A stretch of 64,000 bases of DNA from Sinorhizobium glycinis (GCF_001651865.1 NZ_LPUX01000064.1:248001-312000); one strand, 5' to 3'. Positions 1-8,646 are shown, numbered from the stretch's first letter. Notes: generated by a model not told the origin, from the sequence alone. Translations and numbers: made by a program.

Positions 1-2
1 CC

Positions 3-848
3 CTGACCTTGCCGCTCACGCTCGCCACGGTTCGCGCCCTGGAGATCCATGTTGCCGGGCATGTGCTGACGATCGACACCTCTTCCGTCGAGCGCGTCAT
101 AAGGGTCGCCGCCGAGGACATAGGGTTCGAACAGGACAGACCGGTCGTGACGACCGGGGCCGGCACTTTTCCCCTTGTCGATCTTGCCCGCTGGTTGGGA
201 TTGCGAGCGGCTGGCGAGCCCATTTCAAGCGAGGCGCGGCCGGCGATCATCATCCGCGCCGGAGGCAGGCAGACTGCAGTTCTCGTAGACGCGGTCGCCG
301 GAGAACAGGAACTGCTTGCGCGTTCGCTCGGGCCTCGGCTTCAGAAAGTCCGACGCTACTGCGGCGGGATGGTGCTGCACGACGGTCGCATCGCGCTGCT
401 TCTCAACACTTCGCTTCTGGCTGGGGCGGCGCCGGAGACACATGCGGCACCCATCCCCGACGCCGGTCAGATTGCAACGTCCGAGCGCCGCAAGGTTCTC
501 GTCGTCGATGACTCGAAATATATCCGCACGCTGGTCAGGCTCATCCTCCAGGCGGCGGGCTACGACGTTGCCATGGCATCCGACGGTCAAGAGGCGTTGC
601 AGCACCTACGACACCATGAGGTCGATGTCGTCGTGGCCGATGTCGATATGCCGGCAATGGATGGGCTTGAATTGACGCAAGCGATCAGAAGCTCCGACCG
701 GCTGGCCGGCCTGCCCATCATCCTCATCACTGGTCGGGAAGCGGCGGAGGACAGGGCTCGCGGCCTGGAGGCGGGTGCCAATGCTTACTTTGCGAAGAAC
801 CGGTTCGATGCGCATCAGTTTCTCGAAACCGTGAGCCAGGTTGTCTGA
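3..848 (+). CDS. Hybrid CheA histidine kinase, C-terminal part (CheW-like + receiver); 5' end outside window
   Basis: The frame is open from the first bases of the window, so this is the 3' end of a larger gene. Residues from about PLTLATVRAL onward form a CheW-like coupling domain (roughly the first 140 residues), as at the end of CheA. After a short linker comes a complete receiver domain beginning KVLVVDDSKYIR, with the phospho-acceptor Asp in VVADVDMP and the conserved Lys in YFAKN. CheA kinases with a fused receiver are typical of alternative chemosensory systems rather than the main flagellar one. CheB follows at once. The kinase core, HPt domain and any other che genes lie upstream and cannot be judged. 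The adjacent Tad pilus locus makes control of surface attachment a possible output, but that is inference from position only. Confidence 0.85.
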   Translation: MTLPLTLATVRALEIHVAGHVLTIDTSSVERVIRVAAEDIGFEQDRPVVTTGAGTFPLVDLARWLGLRAAGEPISSEARPAIIIRAGGRQTAVLVDAVAGEQELLARSLGPRLQKVRRYCGGMVLHDGRIALLLNTSLLAGAAPETHAAPIPDAGQIATSERRKVLVVDDSKYIRTLVRLILQAAGYDVAMASDGQEALQHLRHHEVDVVVADVDMPAMDGLELTQAIRSSDRLAGLPIILITGREAAEDRARGLEAGANAYFAKNRFDAHQFLETVSQVV

Positions 849-855
849 GGCGGCA

Positions 856-1908
856 ATGGTTCGCATTCTTCTTGCCACCTCCAGGGTCGATCTTCAGGAA
901 CTCGTCGAGAAGGCGGTTCGCGGAGATCCGGCGGCGGAGCTCCTCGGCGTGGCAAGAAGCACGGCCGAGGCGGTCGCGATGGCGCGGCAACTGTCGCCCG
1001 ATATCGTGACGATGGAACTGCGGCTCGGTGATCACGACAGCGCCGAAGCGGTGAGCGAGATCATGGTCTCAGCGCCGGCGCCGATCGTCATGGTGTCCCG
1101 TGACAATGGCGGTGAGCTCGGAGTTGCCGCGGCTCGAGCCCTCGAAGCCGGTGCTCTTGCGGTCATTCCGGCGCCGCCGCCGGTCGATGGTCGCCTCGAG
1201 AAAGCCGCGACGGAGAAATTCCTGTCGACGATCAAGGCCATGGCCCATGTGAAGGTGGTCAGGCAATGGCGCAAGCGGGCCGGAGACCGGCGCCGCATCG
1301 ATCAGCGCCGTGCGGCCGCGGCCGATCGGCCGATCGGCATTGTCGGCATCGCCGCCTCGACGGGTGGCCCCGCTGCGATCCGGTCGATATTGATGAATAT
1401 GTCGAGCAGATTCCCTGCCCCGATTCTGATCGTCCAGCACATGTCGAGCGGCTTCATTGACGGCGTCGCCGAATCCCTCGACGCGAGCGTGCCGCTGAGG
1501 GTCAAGGTCGCCGCGGACGGCGAGCGCCTGAGGCCCGGAACGGCTTACCTTGCTCCGGACGGTCTCCAGCTTGGCGTCTCCGGCCGATCACGAATCCGCG
1601 TCGTAAACGACGTTCCCGCCGACGGCTTCAAACCCTCGGGTTCGTATCTTTTCGGCTCGATCGCCCGTGCCTTCAGGGGCGAGGCGCTCGCCGTCATCCT
1701 GACCGGCATGGGCAATGACGGGACCGAGGGGCTTCGCGCGGTGCGCGAGGCGGGCGGCAAGGCGATTGCCCAGGACGAGGGGAGTTCCGTGGTTTTCGGC
1801 ATGCCGAAATCCGCAATCGGTGCGGGTCTTGTCGATTTCGTGCTGCCGCTGGAAAGCATCGGCGGCAAGATCGTTGCCCTCGCTGAAGGTGAAGAGAACG
1901 GCACATAG
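856..1908 (+). CDS. cheB: CheB-type protein-glutamate methylesterase with degenerate receiver
   Basis: The C-terminal half (about residues 155-350) is a complete CheB methylesterase domain: catalytic Ser in IAASTGGP, His in IVQHMSSGF, Asp in GMGNDGTEG. It would demethylate or deamidate receptor glutamates. The N-terminal half has the receiver fold but not its chemistry. The usual DD pair reads A7-T8, the phospho-acceptor position in PDIVTMELRLG is Glu54, and the usual VPKP lysine is Ala (IPAPP). I chose the ATG at 856 because GAGG lies 5 bases upstream; a TTG at 841 in frame is possible. The gene directly follows the CheA end (848), so the two are probably co-transcribed. Family assignment is firm; loss of phosphorylation control is inferred from the missing residues. 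Confidence 0.92.
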   Translation: MVRILLATSRVDLQELVEKAVRGDPAAELLGVARSTAEAVAMARQLSPDIVTMELRLGDHDSAEAVSEIMVSAPAPIVMVSRDNGGELGVAAARALEAGALAVIPAPPPVDGRLEKAATEKFLSTIKAMAHVKVVRQWRKRAGDRRRIDQRRAAAADRPIGIVGIAASTGGPAAIRSILMNMSSRFPAPILIVQHMSSGFIDGVAESLDASVPLRVKVAADGERLRPGTAYLAPDGLQLGVSGRSRIRVVNDVPADGFKPSGSYLFGSIARAFRGEALAVILTGMGNDGTEGLRAVREAGGKAIAQDEGSSVVFGMPKSAIGAGLVDFVLPLESIGGKIVALAEGEENGT

Positions 1909-1964
1909 CCACGTACGGAGTTGCGACCGCCGCTTCAAAGAGGGGCGCCGCAACGTCCGCTCAC

Positions 1965-2936
1965 CTATTGAATGCCGGAAATCTGAATGGCAGCCGGCGT
2001 GATGATCACCGCGAAGAGAACCGGCAGGAAAAACACGATCATCGGCACCGTGAGCTTCGGGGGAAGCGCGGCCGCCTTCTTCTCCGCCTCGCTCATGCGC
2101 ATGTCGCGGTTCTCCTGCGCCATCACCCGCAGCGCCTGGCCAAGCGGCGTCCCATATTTCTCCGCCTGGATCAGGCTGGTCACGACGGCGCGGACACCCT
2201 CCACGCCGGTCCTCTGCCCCAAGTTCTCGAAGGCCTGCCGCCGGTCCTGCAGATAGGAAAGCTCCGCCGTCGTCAGAAGGATCTCCTCGGCCACCTCGGG
2301 AGATTGCACGCCGATTTCCTCGCCCACTTTGCGAAAGGCGCTCTCGATCCCCATGCCGGATTCGACGGTGATCAGCAGGAGGTCCAGCGCCTCCGGCCAG
2401 GATCGGCGGATCGCCTGCTGGCGCTTGGTGATCCTGTTCCGGATGAATATCGCCGGAGCGAAATATCCGAGCGAGCCCATGGCGCCGGCCATCCCGATGA
2501 CAGCAAGCAGCGGCGCCTCGGGCCGAAGGACGAGCAGCATATAGATCAGGCACGCAGCAAAGAGCGCAAATGGCGCTATCAACCGGAAGGCAAGAAAGGT
2601 CGTCACCGGAGCGTAACCCCGGTAGCCGGCCATGCTCAGTTGGCGCAGGATGTCGCCATTCTCCGCCTGTTTGGCAAGGTTGAATCGATCGACGATCGCC
2701 TGGAAGAAGCGCCTGGGCTCCACGCGGAGCTGCACCTTGCTTTTTTCGGCATTCAGGCGAGTGCGCTCTCGCTTTCTGATGCGCTCGCGCTCGCTCTCCA
2801 CCTTGCGCATCCGCTCTGCGAGCGTATCGCGGAATATATAGGGCCAGGAAACCGCGACGACCGCAGAGAAGGCGGCAATACCAGCCAACATCGCGGAAAG
2901 CTGGTCCGAATCGGGGATGTGGACGCCAAGGTTCAT
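1965..2936 (-). CDS. tadC: Tad/Flp pilus inner-membrane platform protein TadC
   Basis: A 323-residue T2SS-F-domain protein with hydrophobic segments near the N-terminus, in the middle (FRLIAPFALFAACLIYML) and at the C-terminus (VPMIVFFLPVLFAVIITPA). The cytoplasmic block around ITVESGMGIESAFRKVGEEI and ELSYLQDRRQAFENLGQRTG is typical of TadC/CpaH. With TadB it forms the inner-membrane platform on which the CpaF ATPase drives pilus assembly. The start was set at the ATG at 2936, 8 bases after the tadB stop; upstream in-frame codons fall inside tadB. It is the last gene of the pilin-cpaF-tadB-tadC set and converges on cheB. Confidence 0.93.
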   Translation of the reverse strand: MNLGVHIPDSDQLSAMLAGIAAFSAVVAVSWPYIFRDTLAERMRKVESERERIRKRERTRLNAEKSKVQLRVEPRRFFQAIVDRFNLAKQAENGDILRQLSMAGYRGYAPVTTFLAFRLIAPFALFAACLIYMLLVLRPEAPLLAVIGMAGAMGSLGYFAPAIFIRNRITKRQQAIRRSWPEALDLLLITVESGMGIESAFRKVGEEIGVQSPEVAEEILLTTAELSYLQDRRQAFENLGQRTGVEGVRAVVTSLIQAEKYGTPLGQALRVMAQENRDMRMSEAEKKAAALPPKLTVPMIVFFLPVLFAVIITPAAIQISGIQ

Positions 2937-2944
2937 GTCGTTTC

Positions 2945-3946
2945 TCAGAAGTCGAAGTTGATCATTTTGCGCATGAGGAGGGTGCCGACGCCCATCCACA
3001 GGGCCGAGCCGACAAGCACCATCTTTCCGGCCATCGTCGTGAACAGGAGCGACATGTAGTCGGGACTGGTCAGGTACACGGCGCCGGCGACGAAGAACGG
3101 CAAGGCCCCGATGATGCCGGCGGAGGACTTTGCCTCCGCGCTCATGGCCTTGATCTTCGCCTTCATCTTCTTCCGCTCGCGCAGCACCTTGGAGAGGTTT
3201 CCGAGCGCCTCCGAGAGGCTGCCGCCGGTGCGGCTTTGAATCGTGATGACGATCGAGAAGAACTTGGCCTCGGGCAAGGGAATGCGTTCGCACAGTCGCT
3301 CGACCGCTTCGTCGACCGGCAATCCCAGCGTCTGGTCCTGCGCGATGGTGAGGAATTCACCCTTGACCGGCTCCTCGGCTTCGGCAGCAATCACTCGCAG
3401 GCAATCGGTCATCGGCAGGCCTGCCTTGAGCCCCCGCACGATCACGTCCACCGCATTCGGAAACTCGGCAGTGAACCGCTTGAGCCGCCTGTTGCGCGTC
3501 GTGTTCACGTAGAGGTGCGGCAGGAACAGGCCGCCCGCAATGGCAAAGCCCAGCGTGGTAAGGGCGCCGAGCCCCAGGAGCGATATCGGGACATAGGCGG
3601 CGAGGCCAGTGCCGGTGCAAGCGAGCCAGTAGGTGCGGACCGACCAGCCGAGACCCGCCTGGCGGAGCCTGACGTCGAGCTTCGGCTTGCCGCCCTTTCG
3701 CGCATGCGCCTTCTGCTGCTCGTCTATCTCGCGCAGCGTCTTTTCAACCGAGCGGCGACGGTCGCGGCGCTCCTCGTCGGCCGTCTCTGCCCGCTTGATC
3801 TCCGTGCGGCCGGCGACGCGCTCGAATCTTTGCCGATAGGCGCTGGCCTTCGCGGCCCGCGGATAAAGGGCGGCAAGCATCAGGCCGCCGACGGAGCTCG
3901 ACGCCAGAAGGAAGATGAGCACGGGAAACAGCGAAGCACTCAGCAT
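2945..3946 (-). CDS. tadB: Tad/Flp pilus inner-membrane platform protein TadB
   Basis: A 333-residue T2SS-F-domain protein, normal length for TadB/CpaG. It has an N-terminal hydrophobic segment (LFPVLIFLLASSSVGGLMLAA), a basic cytoplasmic stretch, two central membrane segments (about residues 105-150), the F domain with PNAVDVIVRGLKAGLPMTDC and a C-terminal membrane pair. It pairs with TadC as the pilus assembly platform. It lies 38 bases downstream of cpaF and 8 bases upstream of tadC, consistent with one transcript. Confidence 0.93.
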   Translation of the reverse strand: MLSASLFPVLIFLLASSSVGGLMLAALYPRAAKASAYRQRFERVAGRTEIKRAETADEERRDRRRSVEKTLREIDEQQKAHARKGGKPKLDVRLRQAGLGWSVRTYWLACTGTGLAAYVPISLLGLGALTTLGFAIAGGLFLPHLYVNTTRNRRLKRFTAEFPNAVDVIVRGLKAGLPMTDCLRVIAAEAEEPVKGEFLTIAQDQTLGLPVDEAVERLCERIPLPEAKFFSIVITIQSRTGGSLSEALGNLSKVLRERKKMKAKIKAMSAEAKSSAGIIGALPFFVAGAVYLTSPDYMSLLFTTMAGKMVLVGSALWMGVGTLLMRKMINFDF

Positions 3947-3984
3947 GTCCGTATCAGCCTTTGTCAGATGCTCGGGAGCGGCCG

Positions 3985-5409
3985 TCAGGCGGCCGCCTTG
4001 ATCTCGGCGGCATCGAGGGCGGCAGCCAGGCGCGCCTCTTCGCCATAGTAGCGGGCGCGATCCCAGAAGGCCGGCCGGCCGATGCCGGTGGAACGGTGCC
4101 GTCCGATGATGTTGCCTTTTCCGTCCTCGCCGAGAATGTCGTAGACGAAGAGGTCCTGCGTCGTGACCACGTCGCCCTCCATGCCGAGCACTTCGGTGAT
4201 GTGGGTGATGCGGCGGGAGCCGTCGCGCAGGCGTGCCGCCTGGACGATCACATCCACCGATGAAACCAGCATTTCCCGGATCGCCTTGGCCGGCAGCGAA
4301 TGACCGCCCATGGTGATCATCGCCTCGATGCGCGAGATCGCCTCGCGCGGAGAGTTGGCGTGGAGCGTCCCCATCGAACCGTCATGGCCGGTGTTCATCG
4401 CCTGCAGGAGGTCGAAGGCCTCCGGGCCGCGCACCTCGCCGACGATGATCCGCTCCGGCCGCATGCGCAGGCAGTTCCTGACGAGGCTGCGCATGGTGAT
4501 TTCACCCTGCCCCTCGATGTTCGGCGGGCGGGTCTCGAGCCGCACGACATGCGGCTGCTGCAATTGAAGCTCGGCGGCATCCTCGCAGGTGATGATGCGT
4601 TCGCCGTCATCGATATAGCCGGTGAGGCAATTCAGGAGCGTCGTCTTGCCGGAGCCCGTACCGCCCGAAATGAGCACGTTGCAGCGGACGCGGCCGACGA
4701 TCTTGAGGATCTCGGCGCCCTCCGGCGAGATCGAGCCGAACCGCACCAGTTGGTCGAGGTTCAGCTTCTCCTTCTTGAACTTGCGGATGGTCAGGCTCGG
4801 TCCGTCGATCGCGAGCGGCGGCGCGATGACGTTGACACGCGAGCCGTCGGCCAGACGCGCGTCGCAGATCGGACTTGCCTCATCGACACGTCGGCCCACC
4901 TGGCTGACGATGCGCTGGCAGATGTTGAGAAGCTGCTCGTTGTCGCGGAAACGGATGCCCGTCTGCTGCACCCGGCCACCGACCTCGATGAAAACCTGGT
5001 CGGCGCCATTCACCATGATGTCGGCGATGTCATCGCGTGCGAGCAGGGGTTCGAGCGGACCATAGCCCAGAATGTCGTTGCAGATGTCGCGGAGCAGCTC
5101 GTTCTGCTCGGCCATGGAAATGCCGGCCTTCTTGGCCGAAACGATGTCGTTGACGATCGCGCCGATTTCCTGGCGCGCTTCGTCTCCGTCCATGCTCGAC
5201 AGCGCCGCCACGTCGATCGTGGCGATCAGCGCGCTGAAGACTTCCTTCTTCAGGCTGTAATATTGGTCGGCTTTTTCCGCTTTGACGGTAGAAGGGACTT
5301 CGGCAGGCTTCGGGACTTCGGGCGGCATGGCAGAGTGCGCTTCGCGCGCCGCGTGCTGGACTTCCGTTTCGGTAGCCTTTTGATCCGGGATGGATTTTCT
5401 GCCGAACAT
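3985..5409 (-). CDS. cpaF: Tad pilus assembly ATPase CpaF/TadA
   Basis: A 474-residue secretion ATPase of the VirB11/GspE superfamily that powers pilin polymerisation. Visible motifs: Walker [10 protein letters not shown] at about residues 249-257, Asp box ([12 protein letters not shown]), Walker B region ([20 protein letters not shown]) and His box ([14 protein letters not shown]). The N-terminal 50 residues are a variable, Pro/Glu-rich extension as in other CpaF proteins. The start is the ATG at 5409 (MFGRKS); the open frame runs farther upstream only through the antisense of the pilin region. A hairpin between pilin and cpaF (5460-5485) may lower expression of this gene relative to pilin. 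Confidence 0.95.
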   Translation of the reverse strand: MFGRKSIPDQKATETEVQHAAREAHSAMPPEVPKPAEVPSTVKAEKADQYYSLKKEVFSALIATIDVAALSSMDGDEARQEIGAIVNDIVSAKKAGISMAEQNELLRDICNDILGYGPLEPLLARDDIADIMVNGADQVFIEVGGRVQQTGIRFRDNEQLLNICQRIVSQVGRRVDEASPICDARLADGSRVNVIAPPLAIDGPSLTIRKFKKEKLNLDQLVRFGSISPEGAEILKIVGRVRCNVLISGGTGSGKTTLLNCLTGYIDDGERIITCEDAAELQLQQPHVVRLETRPPNIEGQGEITMRSLVRNCLRMRPERIIVGEVRGPEAFDLLQAMNTGHDGSMGTLHANSPREAISRIEAMITMGGHSLPAKAIREMLVSSVDVIVQAARLRDGSRRITHITEVLGMEGDVVTTQDLFVYDILGEDGKGNIIGRHRSTGIGRPAFWDRARYYGEEARLAAALDAAEIKAAA

Positions 5410-5459
5410 CGTTGTCGCTTCACTTGGCCGTTGGGGTGTCTCTGTTCGTGAGATGCGAC

Positions 5460-5485
5460 AGCGGAAGGCGACAATGCCTTCCGCT
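5460..5485 (-). terminator. Intra-operon stem-loop between pilin and cpaF
   Basis: Perfect 10-base arms AGCGGAAGGC / GCCTTCCGCT separated by 6 bases, 34 bases after the pilin stop on the minus strand. No T-run follows, so it is not a textbook intrinsic terminator. A hairpin here could stabilise the pilin mRNA or act as a partial terminator, giving much pilin and little ATPase. This is inferred from position and structure. Confidence 0.5.
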
Positions 5486-5519
5486 TCGCTTGGCGACCGA
5501 CGCGTGACTTGGGTCGCCG

Positions 5520-5681
5520 TTAGAGGGCAGCTGCGATCGCGTCGAACGCGGCGTCGACATCGGTGCCGACGGTCCGCACGGCAGTGATGATGGCAACGGC
5601 GATCAGGCCGGCGATCAGGCCGTATTCGATGGCCGTTGCACCGGATTCGTTGCGGAGAAAGCGGACGAGAAGATTTTTCAT
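5520..5681 (-). CDS. pilA: Flp/Fap-type major pilin subunit
   Basis: A 53-residue class IVb (Flp) prepilin. The short leader MKNLLVRFLRNESG is followed by ATAIEYGLIAGLIAVAI, the hallmark Flp hydrophobic domain, with the G/A cleavage site and the essential Glu and Tyr (IEYG). It would be processed by CpaA (9498-10010) and polymerised by CpaF/TadB/TadC. The start is the ATG at 5681, with AAGGA eight bases upstream. It is the first gene of the leftward set pilin-cpaF-tadB-tadC and is separated by 273 bases of promoter DNA from a divergent pilus gene. Only one pilin copy is present in the window. Confidence 0.95.
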   Translation of the reverse strand: MKNLLVRFLRNESGATAIEYGLIAGLIAVAIITAVRTVGTDVDAAFDAIAAAL

Positions 5682-5808
5682 GAGACAGATCCTTCACTGG
5701 GTTAGGGTTGCGCCGACGCCAAGTTCGGCATCACAGGGCCGGGCCGGCTTCTGCCTCGTTTCCCGCTTGCTGTGTGGCCTTGATATAGACTTTATTAACC
5801 CTTTTGAT

Positions 5809-5867
5809 CCATTCGGCCTGATGGCCGATACCACTTCCGCACTAGGGTCGGCCTGTTGGCCTAGTCC
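5809..5867. promoter_or_regulatory. Paired GGCC-palindrome motif in divergent pilin/CpaC-N promoter region
   Basis: CCATTCGGCCTGATGGCC at 5809-5826 is followed at 5849-5867 by CGGCCTGTTGGCCTAGTCC. The first 18 bases recur exactly at 10087-10104, and the second site recurs, nearly identical and inverted, at 10134-10152. The common core is CGGCC(T/G)G(A/T)TGGCC. These sites lie only in the two divergent promoter regions of the pilus locus, which suggests binding sites for a shared regulator. Confidence 0.5.
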
Positions 5868-5954
5868 AATCGTCCGGCCGCACTATCCTCTTGCTTTGCC
5901 GCCTTTATTAGAACGGATGGGTCGTCGTCCGTTCACAGAGATCGGGAGCGAAAA

Positions 5955-6464
5955 ATGCGCGTGGTTCCAGGGCATATAGGGGCCGGACGGCTTGTTCTCG
6001 CCTTGCTGGCCTCAACCGTTTTTGGCGGGGCGCAGGCGGCGGAAGATCGCCCGCCGAGCACGGCACTGGAACCGACCCGACAGACCGAGGGCGTTGTCAG
6101 GGTCATTGTCGATTTTGCAAGGCCGCTGATGCTCGCCCGGCCGGCGAGCACGCTCATCATCGGCAACCCCGCCATCGCCCAGGCGACGCTCAGCGACGAC
6201 AAGACGGTCATACTGACCGGCAAGACGCCCGGATCGACGAACCTCATCGTCATGGATGCCGCCGGCGCAGAGGTCGCCAACATCATCCTCGACGTGGTTG
6301 CAGCGGGCGGCCGGTTGATCACCGTCCACGGGGGCACCGGGCGATCGACCTACAGCTGCACGGAGCACTGCGATCCGGTTCAATCCGGCGACGAAACGTC
6401 GAACGCTCCTCCGCCGAACAACCCCGCTCCGCCGATCAGCGAAGTAAGCCCCGACGAACCATGA
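5955..6464 (+). CDS. Exported pilus protein with CpaC N-terminal (pil_N) domain only
   Basis: A 169-residue protein with a signal peptide (about residues 1-28, ending GGAQAA). It then has a single domain, VVRVIVDFARPLMLARPASTLIIGNPAIAQATL through TNLIVMDAAGAEVANIILDV, that matches the N-terminal domain of CpaC/RcpA secretins. Full secretins are about 480 residues and carry BON and secretin domains; none follow here. Instead there is a short tail with two cysteines (STYSCTEHCD) and a Pro/Asn-rich end. It may be a periplasmic or outer-membrane accessory of the pilus channel. The start ATG has GGGAG upstream. It runs opposite to the pilin gene and converges on tadE. Confidence 0.8.
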   Translation: MRVVPGHIGAGRLVLALLASTVFGGAQAAEDRPPSTALEPTRQTEGVVRVIVDFARPLMLARPASTLIIGNPAIAQATLSDDKTVILTGKTPGSTNLIVMDAAGAEVANIILDVVAAGGRLITVHGGTGRSTYSCTEHCDPVQSGDETSNAPPPNNPAPPISEVSPDEP

Positions 6465-6481
6465 CCCACTCCGCCGATCGG

Positions 6482-6907
6482 TCATCCGATCGGGATGCGC
6501 CGCGAAAAAGCGAGGCTGAAGGGAGCCTCCGCCAACCCGGGAAGGAAGAACCTGAACGGGTAGCGGATCGACAACACGCGAAAATCGATCCCGTCTACCG
6601 TTTGCTTGCTGACGGCAATTTGCAACAACTCGGGATCGCCGCTGCCGAACTTTTCGCGGACGGCGCTCGCCAGCTTCGTCTGCGCCTCCGTGTCGGGCGC
6701 GTCGCGCGCGATCTGCCCGATGAGGACCTGCCGGGCGGCAAAATCGACAGCATAGGACAGGTCGTTGCGCACGTAAAAAGCGCGGCCGAACTCCATGACG
6801 CCGAGCACCAGCAGAAGCAGCGGAAAACAGACGAGCGAGAATTCGACCGCCGTCGCGCCCGACTGGCTGCGCCAGGCGCGACCAAGGATGTGGAACGATA
6901 CGGTCAT
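6482..6907 (-). CDS. tadE: TadE-like minor pilin
   Basis: A 141-residue pseudopilin. A short leader ending QSG is followed by ATAVEFSLVCFPLLLLVLGVMEFGR, the TadE signature with conserved Glu five residues after the cleavage glycine, then a periplasmic domain with the usual FYVRNDLSYAVDFAARQ. TadE/F proteins are minor pilins cut by the CpaA/TadV peptidase. Its start overlaps the stop of the cpaE-tadE fusion gene by four bases (ATGA), so translation is coupled. Confidence 0.88.
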   Translation of the reverse strand: MTVSFHILGRAWRSQSGATAVEFSLVCFPLLLLVLGVMEFGRAFYVRNDLSYAVDFAARQVLIGQIARDAPDTEAQTKLASAVREKFGSGDPELLQIAVSKQTVDGIDFRVLSIRYPFRFFLPGLAEAPFSLAFSRRIPIG

Positions 6908-8646
6908 CGGACCTGCACCTGCATCGAGGAGTTGAGCTGGAAGGGCGGCAGCGCCTCCGGCACGGACATGGGCTGGTAGTTCTTCGCCGCTTCAAGCCGA
7001 TAGAATACGAGCTGCTGCGCCGCATTCGCGCAAGGGCTCGTCCCGCATTGCGGCGCGGCCTCCGGCTTGACATCGGCGTTCTCCGGGCAGGCGCAGTAGC
7101 GCTTCGCCGGCGCCAGGATGACATTGGCCGGCACGGCGCTTTGCGCCAGCGTCGACTGCAGCACCTTGTCGACCTGCGTCGCTCCCGGATCGGCCATGGC
7201 GGCTTGGGCCCCGGCCCGAAGGACGTGGTCGATCGTCATCCGCTCGTGCAGCGCCAGGGCAACATCGGCCATGGCGACGAGGCCAAGGGCCAACACCGGT
7301 GCGATCAGCGCAAATTCCACGGCCGAGGCGCCGGCCTCGGACTTCTTCAGTTCGTGCGCCTTCTTGCGCAGCCCCGCCGCCGCCTTCTGCTGGTGCCGTT
7401 GAACGAATCTCTGCACCAATCCCGGGAGTCCTTTCCTTCGCGTCCGTCTCTCCCGCGTGCCGCCGACCCGCCAGGCAAGCGATGCGATGGCCTGTCCCGC
7501 CTTGGACTCGGGCGCCGACTCGACGACCAGTTGGCCGTTATTGGCCGCCTTGCCGAACAGCTGCGGATCGAAAGGGACGCATACGCTTTCCTCCAGCCCG
7601 ACGGCGGCGACAAAGTCCTTCGGCTTGATTTCCGCGAGCTTCGGCGTGTTTGTCCGGTTCAGCACGAGTCTCGGCGGCGGATCGTTCGGACGCGCCGTCT
7701 TCAGAAATTCGACCAGGTTCTTCACGTTGCGCATCGAGGCCAGATCCGGCGTTGCGGTGATAACGATCTCGTCGGCCTCCAGCAGAATCTTTCGCGTCCA
7801 CTGCATCCAGATGTGCGGCAGATCGACCACGACGTGCCAGGAACTGGACCGGGCGACATCCAGGAGATGATCGACATGCTCCTCCTTCAGATGGAAGAAC
7901 CTGTTGAGGTCGGTGGTCGTCGGAAGCAGGTGCAGGTGCTCCGTGTAGGGCACCGCCAGGCGCCGCAGCAGCACGTCGTCCAGGCGGTCGGGGCTGCTCA
8001 GAACCTCCGTCATGCCCTGGACGGCCTCCACGTCGAAAGCGAGCCCCAGCGTGCCGAACTGGAGGTCGAGGTCGGCCATCAGCACGTCGGCATCGACGCG
8101 CTTCGACATCGCGAAGGCGACGTTGTGGGCGAGCGTCGAGGAGCCGGTTCCGCCCTTGGCACCGATGAAGGCGACGATCCGCCCGAGCTTCTCATCGACG
8201 GAGTCGCGAAAGCAGCGATGCACCGCAGCGACGAAGTCGATCGGGTCGAGCGGCATGACCAGGTAGTCGCTGACGCCGGCGTCGAGCAGCCTCTTATAGA
8301 GGCCGACGTCGTTGGAACGGCCGACGACGATGACCTTGGTGCCGGTGACGCACTCCATTGCCAGGGCTTCGAGCGCCGGCATCAGACGGCCCTCCTCATC
8401 GCTGTTCTCCACGACGACGAGGTTCGGCGATGTGACGCCGCCGTAAAGCGCCGTAGCTTCCTGTATCCCGCCTTCCTTGATCGTCACGGTGGCCCGCGTC
8501 ATGCGGCGGTCCATCGCCGCCATGCGGATCGTCTCCGTCAGCGCCTCCGAGCGGCAGAAGACGGTGATGACCACCTTCGGGACGGACAGGAGCGGCGCAA
8601 CCGGTGCCCGCGGGGTGTCCTGGATAGTGTTTCCGAGCTGTTTCAT
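6904..8646 (-). CDS. cpaE: CpaE/TadZ localisation ATPase fused to a TadE-like pilin
   Basis: 580 residues in one uninterrupted frame. Residues about 25-150 are a receiver-like domain. Residues about 155-400 are a MinD/ParA-type ATPase with deviant Walker A (AKGGTGSST, about 163-171) and VLMADLDLQFG. This is CpaE/TadZ, which places the pilus machine at the pole. A basic linker (residues about 398-436) leads into a second module starting EAGASAVEFALIAPVLALG (from residue 437). That is a complete TadE-like prepilin signature with membrane segment and a Cys-containing periplasmic part. CpaE and TadE are normally separate. The ATPase would sit in the cytoplasm and the C-terminus in the periplasm, tethered unless CpaA cuts the junction. 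It lies 25 bases downstream of cpaB and overlaps tadE. Confidence 0.9.
   Translation of the reverse strand: MKQLGNTIQDTPRAPVAPLLSVPKVVITVFCRSEALTETIRMAAMDRRMTRATVTIKEGGIQEATALYGGVTSPNLVVVENSDEEGRLMPALEALAMECVTGTKVIVVGRSNDVGLYKRLLDAGVSDYLVMPLDPIDFVAAVHRCFRDSVDEKLGRIVAFIGAKGGTGSSTLAHNVAFAMSKRVDADVLMADLDLQFGTLGLAFDVEAVQGMTEVLSSPDRLDDVLLRRLAVPYTEHLHLLPTTTDLNRFFHLKEEHVDHLLDVARSSSWHVVVDLPHIWMQWTRKILLEADEIVITATPDLASMRNVKNLVEFLKTARPNDPPPRLVLNRTNTPKLAEIKPKDFVAAVGLEESVCVPFDPQLFGKAANNGQLVVESAPESKAGQAIASLAWRVGGTRERRTRRKGLPGLVQRFVQRHQQKAAAGLRKKAHELKKSEAGASAVEFALIAPVLALGLVAMADVALALHERMTIDHVLRAGAQAAMADPGATQVDKVLQSTLAQSAVPANVILAPAKRYCACPENADVKPEAAPQCGTSPCANAAQQLVFYRLEAAKNYQPMSVPEALPPFQLNSSMQVQVR

Noticed and set aside
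4300..5451. Open frame of 383 codons on the plus strand
   Set aside because: Reverse complement of cpaF, whose Walker and His-box motifs prove the minus-strand reading.
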